Assembly: GCF_039975415.1 (NCBI RefSeq)
Contig: NZ_JBDWHD010000010.1
From: Ascidiaceihabitans sp039975415
GTDB taxonomy: Bacteria; Pseudomonadota; Alphaproteobacteria; Rhodobacterales; Rhodobacteraceae
Strand: one strand, 5' to 3'
Length of the DNA stretch: 64,000 bases
The notes below the pieces were generated by a model. It was not told the DNA's origin. It did no database searches and saw only the letters and a program-made list of their open reading frames with translations. Shown here one piece after another: positions 26,764 to 35,353 of this stretch. A program made the position numbers and the translations under genes. The first letter of the stretch is position 1, and each line of letters starts with the position of its first letter.

Positions 26764-27440
26764 GGCAGCGAAAGCCAGCTTCGGTGTGCGCAAAGCGATT
26801 TCGCTGTTTTTGATTGCGGCTGCTCCAGCAGTGCGCGGGTTGGGCTGTCTTCGACAAGGCGGCCACCGTCCATCACCAGAAGGCGCGTCACATATTGCGC
26901 TGCAAGGCCCAGATCATGCGTAATCAAAAGCATAGCGGTGCCTGATCCGCGCAAGTGTTCGTCCAGCAAAACCATAGTGCGCACTGCAACGATGGGATCC
27001 AGCGCTGACGTGGGTTCATCCATAACCAGCAGATCCGGCGCCCCTATCATGGCCATCGCAATGACAAACCGTTGCTGCATGCCGCGGCTCCAGCTCCAGG
27101 GGCGTTTTCCTAGATCGCCATGGTCAATTTTGAGGGCTTTGAACAGCCGTTGTTGCTGGTTTTTGTCTTGCGGAAGCCCCATGGCCCGCGTCGCCTCATG
27201 CCAATGAAACGCCATTGAGCGAAGCGGATCAAGCGCTTCGTCGGGGCTTTGGGGAACATGGGCAACGCGCACACCCTGTTGGCGCAGATCATCAACAAGG
27301 GCATGACCCAAAGTTGATTTTCCCGACCCCGAAGCACCAACAACCCCAACCCGCTCACCCGCGGCAATGGTCAGGGATGTTGGATGTAGAACTGTCCGAC
27401 CTGCACGGATCACGCTTAGGCCGGACACAGTTCGCTTCAT
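26757..27440 (-). CDS. Opp/Nik-type ABC ATP-binding protein (first ATPase)
   Basis: 227 residues. Walker A GASGSGKSTL, Q-loop HVPQSPDEALDP, signature SWSRGMQQRFVIAMAM, Walker B LLVMDEPTSALDP and THDLGLA. Short form without the DppD C-terminal extension. Its ATG overlaps the stop of the receptor gene (ATGA). Confidence 0.88.
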   Translation of the reverse strand: MKRTVSGLSVIRAGRTVLHPTSLTIAAGERVGVVGASGSGKSTLGHALVDDLRQQGVRVAHVPQSPDEALDPLRSMAFHWHEATRAMGLPQDKNQQQRLFKALKIDHGDLGKRPWSWSRGMQQRFVIAMAMIGAPDLLVMDEPTSALDPIVAVRTMVLLDEHLRGSGTAMLLITHDLGLAAQYVTRLLVMDGGRLVEDSPTRALLEQPQSKTAKSLCAHRSWLSLPC

Positions 27441-28960
27441 TTTTCCAACGCAGTCTCGTGGGTGACAATATAGGTTTCGGTCGGATGCACTGCATAGCCG
27501 GTCAGGCCCTGCCGCGCGACGTTGACCTGCGCCACATGGAACACGGGGATCATGGCTGCGTCCTGCGCAATGATCTGCTGCGCGTTGTTGTAGATGGCTT
27601 TGCGTTCTGCCGCATCGAATGTCGTGCGCCCATCTGCCAGCAGTTGGTCAAGATCAGCGTTTGCATATTGCCCGGCGTTCGATCCGCCGTCCGACTTCAA
27701 CAACGTCTCAAGCACAGCGCCCGGATCACCTTGGGGCGTAGTCACCCATGCTTGAAGGAACATATCCGCGTCTCCTGCTGCGATGGCGTCATTGCTGGCA
27801 CCGTATTCACCGACACGCACATTTGCGGTCACACCAATGGCTTGCAAGAACGCCTGTGTCAATTCCGCTGTAGGGGCAAGTGCCGCGCGGCCGGAGTATG
27901 TCACAATGTCGATTTCCAGCGGTGCGCTATCCAGCATCCAACGCCCACCGTCTTTGACGGCTCCGGCCTGCATCAACAATTCTTCGGCTTTAGACGGGTC
28001 ATAAACCGCTGGAATGTCAGCCGCCCACCCTTTGTCCTCGGGATAGATCGTGCCCGCAGGCACGCCACCCACACCTGACAATGCCGCTGCAACAACACCG
28101 TTGCGGTCAATCGCCAAAGACACGGCACGACGGATCAACGGGTTCGCCATTGGACCGCTTTGGGCGTTCACCGTGTAGAAATACAGACGACCCGTTGGCG
28201 CCGAAAATCCAAGCGCGCCTGTTTCTTGAATGCGTGTAAAATCAGCTTCGGGATAGTTGATCACCATATCCACTTCACCGGCCTCAAACGCCAAAGCGGC
28301 CGTTGCAGGATCGGCTGTGTACACGATCCGCACTTCCTCCAGGGATGGTGTACCAAGCCTGTAATCCATATTCGCTTCGGCGCGGTACAGCTGTTTTGGC
28401 ACCGCTTCCTTGAACACAAACGGACCTGTCGCATTGATCGGGAATGCATCGGACACGGGCCCCAAAACTGCGATGCCCGGATCGGACAAAGTCCAAGGGA
28501 ATGCCGCGTTCGGCGTGTTGGTTTCAAACGCTATGACAGCGTCGCCATCAGCAGTCACAGACGCCAGATCAAGAAGCTTTGCAATACGCGCATTGTACCC
28601 GGCATGCGCGTCATCCGAGATCGCAGCAATTGCATCTACAATGCTGCTTGCAGTGACAGGTGTTCCATCGTGAAACCGGACATCGGGGCGCACCGTAACG
28701 CGCCATGTTGTGGGGCTGACCTGCGCAATGCTTTCGGCAACACGCGGGTACAGGTTCATGTCATAATCAATGCCCATCAACGTCTCGGTGACGCCGACCT
28801 GATTGGAGGTCCATCCGTTGTATCCTGCGCGTGGATCAGGAATTTCATCGGTGGTGCCGAACGTGGTGGAAATGGACAACACACCTTCTTGTGCTGCGGC
28901 TGGCAACAACGGGCTAGCTGCGAAAAATGCGGCAGCGACAACGCGCGTAAATACGGACAT
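27437..28960 (-). CDS. Opp/Nik-type ABC substrate-binding protein
   Basis: 507 residues, SBP_bac_5 (DppA/NikA) fold with signal peptide (MSVFTRVVAAAFFAASPLLPAAA, cleavage before QEGVL). The conserved VRPDVRFHDGTPVTA, DYRLGTPSLEEVRI and PLIRRAVSLAIDRNGVV segments are present. First gene of a six-gene coupled operon. The short ATPases and EamA partner resemble nickel/metallophore systems more than dipeptide systems, but the ligand is not settled by sequence. Confidence 0.9.
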   Translation of the reverse strand: MSVFTRVVAAAFFAASPLLPAAAQEGVLSISTTFGTTDEIPDPRAGYNGWTSNQVGVTETLMGIDYDMNLYPRVAESIAQVSPTTWRVTVRPDVRFHDGTPVTASSIVDAIAAISDDAHAGYNARIAKLLDLASVTADGDAVIAFETNTPNAAFPWTLSDPGIAVLGPVSDAFPINATGPFVFKEAVPKQLYRAEANMDYRLGTPSLEEVRIVYTADPATAALAFEAGEVDMVINYPEADFTRIQETGALGFSAPTGRLYFYTVNAQSGPMANPLIRRAVSLAIDRNGVVAAALSGVGGVPAGTIYPEDKGWAADIPAVYDPSKAEELLMQAGAVKDGGRWMLDSAPLEIDIVTYSGRAALAPTAELTQAFLQAIGVTANVRVGEYGASNDAIAAGDADMFLQAWVTTPQGDPGAVLETLLKSDGGSNAGQYANADLDQLLADGRTTFDAAERKAIYNNAQQIIAQDAAMIPVFHVAQVNVARQGLTGYAVHPTETYIVTHETALEK

Positions 28961-29368
28961 CAGGTACGTTCCTCAGGTTGAAGTTTTGGTAAGTTGTGGG
29001 GTCGCGTGTGTTTCGCTGGCGAGTGTTCTTCGCTCGGCGTTTTGCAACGACTGAAGGGTTAATTCTACGCTCAGCCCTTTTTTGCGGGCCTGCGCCCAAA
29101 GGCGTGCAGCAGATTTCGGGGACCAGGGCAAAACGGCTTGCGATAACCAGCGGCGCAAAGGCACCGGTAGCGCATCGTAGGTACGCATGGGGTTTGCGTT
29201 TCGACGTCGGACGGGAAGGCATGTTTTCCCAAGGTTTTGCATATGCCCGTTTCGCATCTGTCTGCACCTTTTTTGCAATACATGTTATACTATTACGCAC
29301 CTAGAGCAGTTACGAGACATGCGCAACAAGAGATGTTACGTGACATATGAAATTACGAAAGACAGGTT
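28961..29368. promoter_or_regulatory. Divergent regulatory region with repeated TTACG motifs
   Basis: About 400 bases between the ABC receptor and the Rrf2 gene with no convincing gene. TTACG occurs at 29293, 29310, 29336 and 29353, i.e. at intervals of 17, 26 and 17 bases, and two copies sit in a longer direct repeat GTTACG(A/T)GACAT at 29309-29320 and 29335-29346. This symmetric spacing upstream of the regulator suggests an autoregulatory operator array. The 28996-29304 open frame has no protein-like features. Confidence 0.45.
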
Positions 29369-29776
29369 TTGAAACGTAATAGCCGGCTATCTCTTGCCCT
29401 TCACACGCTTGGTCATATGGCCATGACACCTACAAAAATGCGCACATCCGCAAGTATCGCGGCGCATTCCGGAACCAATGCTGTTGTCGTGCGTCGCGTG
29501 CTGGGCACCTTGAAGGATGCCGGGCTTTTATCGTCGGAAAAAGGGCATGCTGGTGGATGGCGTCTGGCCCGCAAACCCGAAGATATCAGTTTGGCGGACG
29601 TCTATCTGGCCCTCGGGGAAAGTCTGGTTGCGTCAAAGGTCGCTCCAAACTCAAGTAACTGTTCCCTTGAAGATACCTTGCAAAATAAGGTTGCCGATGT
29701 GCTGCAAGACGTCGAGAAACAACTGGTTTTCCAACTGAGCCAGACATCCATTTTGGATATCGCCAACACCCGCTAG
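29369..29776 (+). CDS. Rrf2-family transcriptional regulator (TTG start)
   Basis: 135 residues starting at TTG 29369 (MKRNSRLSLALHTLGHMA); AGACAGG lies just upstream and no ATG fits the family N-terminus. The winged helix (TSASIAAHSGTNAVVVRRVLGTLKDAGLLSS, then GHAGGWRLAR) is typical. It has only one Cys (NCSLEDTL), so it is unlikely to bind an Fe-S cluster by the three-Cys IscR pattern and is closer to YwnA-like members. Divergent from the ABC/EamA operon and a candidate regulator of it. Confidence 0.85.
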   Translation: MKRNSRLSLALHTLGHMAMTPTKMRTSASIAAHSGTNAVVVRRVLGTLKDAGLLSSEKGHAGGWRLARKPEDISLADVYLALGESLVASKVAPNSSNCSLEDTLQNKVADVLQDVEKQLVFQLSQTSILDIANTR

Positions 29777-29942
29777 ATCAATTTAGCGGCGCACACAGCC
29801 GGCAACCCACGTGTGGATGTTCAGGACCAGCGCCACGCGAAACCCAAGGTCGCGTTCCAAGACTGAGCAGAATGAAATTGCAAAATGTCGGCCAAGGCCC
29901 AGCCCCCCCTGTATGGCCGCCCCTTAGGTCGCAGAACCGGTG

Positions 29943-31136
29943 TCAGGCGATGCGCCCCCCCTTCGCCCAAACGCCACCCAGAACCGGGGTGCCTTGCGTG
30001 TTGCTAACCCTTAAAACATCGCCGCGCAGTCCCGTTTGTAGACTGCCACGATCCGGCAACCCTGCCGCAAGGGCAGGTGTGCGGGTGACTGTCGCAATCG
30101 CGCGCGAGAGATCGCCCCAAACGTCCGCGATGCGGAAGGCCGACAGCAACAACCCACCGGGCACATAATCAGACGACAGAATATCCAGCAAATCGGCCTC
30201 GGCCAATTCCATTGCGGCGACGTTACCAGAATGGGACCCGCCGCGGATGACATTGGGTGCGCCCATCATGACCGCAATACCGCGATCCCGGCACGCTTGC
30301 GCGGCCTCGCGTGTGGTTGGGAATTCTGCGAACCCAACACCGTTTTCTTGGGATGCTATAACATGATCGCGGGTTGTGTCGTCATGGCTGGCCAGAACCG
30401 CGCCCAGTCGGTTGGCCTCTAACACGGCCCCCTTTTCGTGTTTGTCGCCGAACTTGGACTGCAACCTTTTCAGGTTCGCGACATGTTCCGCAAAGTCATT
30501 GTCATCCATGCCACGTTTCTTTGCGATATAGGTGCGCAGGGCGGTCAAGTCGCGGAATTGACGTTGACCGGGGGTGTGATCCATCAAGCTGACGATACCG
30601 ACACGGTCATCTGGCGTGAAACGGGCCAACTCTTCAAGCAGGGTTTCAGAACAAATCTCTGCGCGCAGGTGCAAAAAATGGCTGATCTTGAACACGCCCT
30701 TGGCGCGGGCCGCCAAAAGTTCATCTGCAACTGCGCGGGCATAATCAATATAGCGCCCTTTGCCAGAATGGATGGATCCTGCGCGCAAGGCGTCAAACAC
30801 GGTGGTGATCCCGACAGATGCCAATTCTGCATCATGGGCAATCAACGCAGGCAAGTATGGCCAGTCCACTTCGGGGCGTGGCTCCATATGGCGCTCAAGG
30901 TTGTCGGTGTGCAGTTCAACAAGGCCCGGCATCACGAAGTCGCCAGCGCAATCCACGCAGCCGCTTGGTCTTTCATCGCCCTCGGCAATGTCGGTGATCA
31001 CGCCTTTCTCAATCGTGATGGATCCTGTCAGAACCTGATCAGGCATGACAAGACGCGCATTGGCAAGACAAAGGTCGCCTAAAGCAAACCTGTCATCTGA
31101 GTGGTCCACAGCTTCAGGTCTAAGAGGATAATTCAT
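29943..31136 (-). CDS. phnM: Alpha-D-ribose 1-methylphosphonate 5-triphosphate diphosphatase
   Basis: Removes pyrophosphate from the ribose-triphosphate phosphonate adduct, producing the PhnJ substrate. 397 residues, amidohydrolase fold with metal-binding motif VELHTDNLERHM (about residue 75), SLMDHTPGQRQF and ASHDDTT. It is separated from phnN by a roughly 200-base remnant of another gene whose start codon overlaps that of phnM head to head (CATG at 31134-31137). Transcribed in the same direction as phnG-N. Confidence 0.95.
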   Translation of the reverse strand: MNYPLRPEAVDHSDDRFALGDLCLANARLVMPDQVLTGSITIEKGVITDIAEGDERPSGCVDCAGDFVMPGLVELHTDNLERHMEPRPEVDWPYLPALIAHDAELASVGITTVFDALRAGSIHSGKGRYIDYARAVADELLAARAKGVFKISHFLHLRAEICSETLLEELARFTPDDRVGIVSLMDHTPGQRQFRDLTALRTYIAKKRGMDDNDFAEHVANLKRLQSKFGDKHEKGAVLEANRLGAVLASHDDTTRDHVIASQENGVGFAEFPTTREAAQACRDRGIAVMMGAPNVIRGGSHSGNVAAMELAEADLLDILSSDYVPGGLLLSAFRIADVWGDLSRAIATVTRTPALAAGLPDRGSLQTGLRGDVLRVSNTQGTPVLGGVWAKGGRIA

Positions 31137-31334
31137 GACTTACACTCGCTTCGCGATTTATGACGCGCCGATTGATGGCGCATTGGTCAACTTTAGGGTG
31201 ATTTGACTGGGCTGGGCGTTGGGCGGTTGCCCAAAATGGTCGCTGTGCGCCTAAACAACGCGGTGGGTTGACGCTGACAGCATCGGGCGGATGACTGGCG
31301 TTGACCCCGACGGGCGATGTGGACTTGTCCAACG
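31135..31334 (+). pseudogene. Remnant of a DUF1045-like phosphonate-metabolism gene
   Basis: From ATG 31135 the plus strand reads MTYTRFAIYDAPIDGALVNF then a TGA at 31204 followed by LGW, matching the start of DUF1045 proteins as I know them (TRYAIY..AP, then WLGW), with the Trp codon turned into TGA. In another frame at 31274-31320, LTASGG, a TGA at 31292, and LALTPTGD match a later DUF1045 segment. Only about 200 of an expected roughly 700 bases remain. DUF1045 (2H-phosphoesterase-like) genes commonly sit beside phnN in Rhodobacterales. Confidence 0.5.
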
Positions 31335-31880
31335 CTACACCCTCACAGGCTGAAGTAACGACAAGGCTTGCGCGATTGTTGCATCAAGTGGACCGTCATT
31401 GCTTACCGTCTTTACGTTCAACCCGTCGGGCAGCGGTTTGGTTGCTTGTGCCAACCGTCTTTCGATTTGGGCCTCGTTTTCACGGCCACGTGCGACCAGA
31501 CGCGCCGCAAGCGTCTTGGACTGCGCCGTAATGTTGAGGACACAGAAACGCGCAAAACCCGCATCACCTGCAAGCAACGCAGAGCGTGAAAAATTAGCAA
31601 GGCAGTCTCGGCCTTCGGCCAGAACCATCCGGACGTGCGCGGGTATGGCATACTGCAATTCATGCGCACCCCAGTGAATGGCAAAATGCCCCGCTTTTGC
31701 CATCTCATTGAACTTTGCAACACTGACGGAGTCGTAATCTTCACCACCCAATTCCGGTGCGCGCGTGATCGTGCGGCGCACCAGATGTAACGCTGGATCA
31801 ACTGCGGCCAGCCCTGCCATCACGCTATCCTTGCCCACACCGGACGGGCCGACAACGGCAATAAAGCGACCCTGTTTCAT
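31335..31880 (-). CDS. phnN: Ribose 1,5-bisphosphate phosphokinase
   Basis: Forms PRPP from ribose 1,5-bisphosphate, the last step of the C-P lyase pathway. 181 residues with Walker A GPSGVGKDSV and guanylate-kinase-like fold (TITRAPELGGEDYDSVS). ATGA overlap with phnL. Confidence 0.93.
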   Translation of the reverse strand: MKQGRFIAVVGPSGVGKDSVMAGLAAVDPALHLVRRTITRAPELGGEDYDSVSVAKFNEMAKAGHFAIHWGAHELQYAIPAHVRMVLAEGRDCLANFSRSALLAGDAGFARFCVLNITAQSKTLAARLVARGRENEAQIERRLAQATKPLPDGLNVKTVSNDGPLDATIAQALSLLQPVRV

Positions 31881-32635
31881 GCCGCAGTCTCTTTTGATTG
31901 TCCTGCCGCTGTGCTGCTTGAGGACACTTTTGGTTGTCCTAACGCTGCGCTGCTTGAGGACAGGCCCGGTGTAAATTGACCGACGTCGATTTCACGGTCG
32001 CAGACGCGGGACCGGGCCGCTTCGTCGTGAAAGATGCCGATGATTGCTGCGCCTCGGGCTTTGGCCTCTTCGATCAGCGACAGCACGACGTCTCGGTTGG
32101 CTGCATCAAGGCTGGCTGTTGGTTCGTCCAGCAACATCGCGGGATAGGTGTGCGCGAACCCGCGGGCGATGTTCACACGTTGCTGTTCGCCGCCCGAAAA
32201 GGTGGTGGGTGACAAAGACCAAAGCCGCTGCGGAATGTTGAGTTTGGTCAATAATTCTTCGGCACGGGCCTGTGCTGTCTCAGCTTTGGCACCGACGGTG
32301 CGCAGGGGTTCGGCCACCACATCCAGCGTTGGCACGCGCGGGACAACCCGCAGGAATTGGCTGACATAGCCAAGGGTCTCGCGGCGTAAGGCGATGACGT
32401 CGCGTGGTTCGGCCTGCACCACGTCGGTTCCGTCGATCAGGATTTGACCGGCCTGCGTGAGGTAGTTGCCGTAGATCATCCGCATCAGTGTCGATTTGCC
32501 AGCACCAGATGCGCCGGTCAGTGCCACGCATTCACCGAGCCCCACGGAAAATGACACATTGTTAATGACCTCAATTACTGCACTGCCTTGATTGTGCAGC
32601 GTAAAAGTCTTGGATACATTTCTAAGGTCTATCAT
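31877..32635 (-). CDS. phnL: C-P lyase accessory ATP-binding protein PhnL
   Basis: ABC-type ATPase needed with PhnGHI to form the ribose-triphosphate adduct. Walker A GASGAGKSTL, signature FSGGEQQRVNIARG, Walker B MLLDEPTASLD. The ATG at 32635 with AGGTG upstream is preferred; an in-frame GTG at 32641 overlaps the phnK stop. The C-terminus is extended by two near-identical 12-residue units (SSSS-A/T-A...GQ-P/S-K), encoded by a 36-base tandem duplication. Confidence 0.93.
   Translation of the reverse strand: MIDLRNVSKTFTLHNQGSAVIEVINNVSFSVGLGECVALTGASGAGKSTLMRMIYGNYLTQAGQILIDGTDVVQAEPRDVIALRRETLGYVSQFLRVVPRVPTLDVVAEPLRTVGAKAETAQARAEELLTKLNIPQRLWSLSPTTFSGGEQQRVNIARGFAHTYPAMLLDEPTASLDAANRDVVLSLIEEAKARGAAIIGIFHDEAARSRVCDREIDVGQFTPGLSSSSAALGQPKVSSSSTAAGQSKETAA
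31891..31962 (-). repeat. 36-bp tandem duplication at the phnL 3' end
   Basis: 31891-31926 and 31927-31962 match at most positions, both ending in GCTGCTTGAGGACA on the plus strand. The duplication is in frame and adds a Ser-rich tail to PhnL. Confidence 0.85.
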
Positions 32636-32637
32636 TT

Positions 32638-33408
32638 TCACACCTGCAAAACAGAACTGACAAGAAGTTGGCTATAGGCGTGCTGGGGATCGTCCAGCAC
32701 TTGATCGGTCAGGCCGGCTTCGACCACATGACCGTCTTTCATGACCATCAGGCGATCCGCCAAAAGCCGTACAACGGCGAGATCATGCGTCACGATGATC
32801 GCCGATAGCCCCATATCGCGTACCAACCCGCGCAACAGATCAAGCAACCGCGCCTGAACGGAAACATCCAGCCCGCCCGTGGGTTCATCCATGAACACCA
32901 GCCTTGGCCCCGTCACCAGATTGCGGGCAATCTGAAGGCGCTGTTGCATCCCGCCGGAAAATGTCGTGGGACGATCATCGACACGGGCGGCATCAATTTC
33001 CACGCGGCCAAGCCAATCGGTCGCCGATGCGCGAATGTCGCCATAGTGACGGTCGCCCACGGCCATCAGGCGTTCACCCACATTGCCGCCCGCACTGACG
33101 CCCATACGCAACCCGTCACGGGCATGCTGATGTACAAAGGCCCAATCGGTCCGTGACAGCATGCGGCGTTCGGGTTCGGACATTGTGACGGTGTCCTTCG
33201 GGCCATCCGCTCTCGTATCAAAAACGACCGCGCCCGCGTCGGGCGTCAGGTGTCCGGCCATACAGTTGAGCAAAGTGGACTTGCCGGACCCGCTTTCCCC
33301 GACAATCCCCATGACCTCGCCGGGGTAAAGATCAAACCCCACATCTTTGCAGCCAATATGGTGGCCGTAGAACTTTGTGATCCCTTGGACCGAAAGCAAA
33401 GGTGTCAT
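32638..33408 (-). CDS. phnK: C-P lyase ATP-binding protein PhnK
   Basis: ABC-family ATPase that docks on the PhnGHIJ core complex. About 256 residues from MTPLLSVQGITKFYG (ATG at 33408, ATGA overlap with phnJ); the longer open frame upstream is rejected. Walker A GESGSGKSTLLN, signature FSGGMQQRLQIARN, Walker B LVFMDEPTGGLD, His in THDLAVV. No membrane permease is paired with it, as expected for PhnK. Confidence 0.94.
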   Translation of the reverse strand: MTPLLSVQGITKFYGHHIGCKDVGFDLYPGEVMGIVGESGSGKSTLLNCMAGHLTPDAGAVVFDTRADGPKDTVTMSEPERRMLSRTDWAFVHQHARDGLRMGVSAGGNVGERLMAVGDRHYGDIRASATDWLGRVEIDAARVDDRPTTFSGGMQQRLQIARNLVTGPRLVFMDEPTGGLDVSVQARLLDLLRGLVRDMGLSAIIVTHDLAVVRLLADRLMVMKDGHVVEAGLTDQVLDDPQHAYSQLLVSSVLQV

Positions 33409-34268
33409 GCCGCGTCCTTTCCATTCATTTTGCCGGTGTAGCCAGCGGCCTGCCGTCCTGCGCAGAAATCGGTGTCTGAACAGACAAACATCCGTCCGCC
33501 TGCGTCGTCTGTGATCACTTCGTCGAGATAGCTGTTTTCTGCGCCGCACATGGCACAGGGGTGATCCGGTTTAGAGGCTTCGAACGGGTGGTCCTCAAAA
33601 TCAAGCGACACGACCCGAGTGTAAGGGGGTAACGCATAAATGCGCTGTTCCCGGCCTGCCCCAAACAGCTGGATCGCCGCCATATCGCCCAGCTTGGGGT
33701 TGTCAAATTTCGGGATCGGGGACGGGTCCATTACATAGCGCCCTTCCACCTTGACCGGATAGTCATAGGACGTTGCGATATGGCCGTGGCGGCTGATGTC
33801 TTCATACAGCTTCACATGCATCAGCCCGTATTCCTCAAGGCTGTGCATTTTGCGTGTTTCGCTTTCACGCGGTTCCAGAAATCGCAAAGGCTCGGGAATA
33901 GGCACTTGGTAGACAAGGATCTGGCCCTCGCTGAGCGGCTCTTCGGGGATGCGGTGGCGGGTCTGGATGACCGTGGCCTCTGACGTGGTGGTGGTCGTTG
34001 CGACCCCTGCAGTGCGTTCAAAGAATGTGCGGATCGACACGGCATTGGTTGTGTCGTCCGCCCCTTGGTCGATCACCTTGAACCGGTCCTGTGGTGTCAT
34101 CACCGCCGCCGACACCTGCACCCCGCCTGTGCCCCAGCCATACGGCATCGGCATTTCACGGCTGGCAAAAGGCACCTGATACCCGGGGATCGCCAGCCCT
34201 TTCAGGATCGCGCGGCGGATCATGCGTTTGGTTTGTTCGTCGAGATATGCAAAGTTGTAGTCGTTCAT
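33405..34268 (-). CDS. phnJ: C-P lyase PhnJ (alpha-D-ribose 1-methylphosphonate 5-phosphate C-P lyase)
   Basis: The radical-SAM enzyme that cleaves the carbon-phosphorus bond. 287 residues, full length. Four conserved cysteines are present: C238 and C241 (CAMCGAENSYLDE), C263 and C269 (FVCSDTDFCAGR), the positions used for the Fe-S cluster and radical chemistry in the family. ATGA-coupled to phnI and phnK. Confidence 0.97.
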   Translation of the reverse strand: MNDYNFAYLDEQTKRMIRRAILKGLAIPGYQVPFASREMPMPYGWGTGGVQVSAAVMTPQDRFKVIDQGADDTTNAVSIRTFFERTAGVATTTTTSEATVIQTRHRIPEEPLSEGQILVYQVPIPEPLRFLEPRESETRKMHSLEEYGLMHVKLYEDISRHGHIATSYDYPVKVEGRYVMDPSPIPKFDNPKLGDMAAIQLFGAGREQRIYALPPYTRVVSLDFEDHPFEASKPDHPCAMCGAENSYLDEVITDDAGGRMFVCSDTDFCAGRQAAGYTGKMNGKDAA

Positions 34269-35353
34269 TGTGCTGCCTCCGCAACCTGATCCACACCCGC
34301 CTCTTCACGCAGTTTGCGCACAAGTTCCAATTCGGCTTGAAAATCGACGTAATGGGGCAATTTGATATGCTCAAGGAACCCTGTCGCCTGAATGTTGTCC
34401 GCGTGATACAGCACAAATTCAGCGTCTTGCGCAGGGGCGCCTTCGTCTTCTTCGCCAAGCTCTTTCCAACGCAGCGCCCGATCGACCAGCGCCATTGAAA
34501 TCGCTTTGCGCTCGGTTTGGCCAAAAACCAGCCCGTAGCCACGCGTGAACTGTGGCGGCTCGGATTTTGAGCCTGTGAACTGGTTGACGGTTTCACATTC
34601 GGTCAGCGTGACCTCGCCAATCTCGATGCTGAACCCAAGCTCGGGGATGTCCATTTCAACGGGCACAGCACCAATGCGCAGCTCACCCACAAAGGCATGA
34701 TTTCGCGCGTAACCACGCTGGGTGGAATAGGCCATGCCTAACGTGAACCCTTCGTCCGCACGGGTCAGCGCCTGCAAGCGCAAGCTGCGTTCCGCAGGCA
34801 TTTCAAGCGGTTCGCGGGTCAGGTCCGGCGGTGTCGTGTCATCATGAACCGCCTCTTCGATCAGACCTTCGTGGTTCAGAAATTCGGTCACATGAGGAAC
34901 ATCTCCGACTGCGGCCTCTCGTGTCGCGGCCTCAGGCACTTCTGCTTCGGCTGCAAGTTTGAAATCCAGCAAGCGGTGGGTGTAATCAAACGTCGGCCCT
35001 AAAACCTGCCCACCAGGCAGGTCTTTGAATGTCGCCGAGATGCGCCGATCACAGGCCATCTTGCCCGTGTCCACTGGCAAGGACGCACCAAATCGGGGCA
35101 GCGTGGTGCGATATGCGCGAATAAGAAAGATCGCTTCAATCAGATCACCGCGCGCCTGCTTGATCGCAAGGGCAGCAAGATCAGGATCATAAAGCGACCC
35201 TTCGGCCATGACGCGATTGACGGCCAATGCCAGCTGTTCGCGGATTTGTGCGACGCTCAGTTCGGCCAAGGACGTATCGCCACGGCGTTCTTCGGCAAGC
35301 CACGCATGTGCGTTCTCAATCGCACGCTCACCCCCTTTGACAGCGACATACAT
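34265..35353 (-). CDS. phnI: C-P lyase core subunit PhnI
   Basis: 362 residues from MYVAVKGGERAIENAH (ATG at 35353, overlapping the phnH stop as TGATG); the longer frame upstream is rejected. PhnI carries the nucleosidase activity that, with PhnGHL, replaces the adenine of ATP by phosphonate. Conserved ARGDLIEAIFLIRAYRTTLPRFG and QGY/RGYGLVFGQTERKAISMALVDRAL-type segments are present in full. Confidence 0.96.
   Translation of the reverse strand: MYVAVKGGERAIENAHAWLAEERRGDTSLAELSVAQIREQLALAVNRVMAEGSLYDPDLAALAIKQARGDLIEAIFLIRAYRTTLPRFGASLPVDTGKMACDRRISATFKDLPGGQVLGPTFDYTHRLLDFKLAAEAEVPEAATREAAVGDVPHVTEFLNHEGLIEEAVHDDTTPPDLTREPLEMPAERSLRLQALTRADEGFTLGMAYSTQRGYARNHAFVGELRIGAVPVEMDIPELGFSIEIGEVTLTECETVNQFTGSKSEPPQFTRGYGLVFGQTERKAISMALVDRALRWKELGEEDEGAPAQDAEFVLYHADNIQATGFLEHIKLPHYVDFQAELELVRKLREEAGVDQVAEAAQ

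Noticed and set aside
28996..29304. 102-codon open frame between the ABC receptor and the Rrf2 gene
   Set aside because: Arg/Phe/Ala-rich composition with no motif, no ribosome-binding site and overlap with the likely operator.
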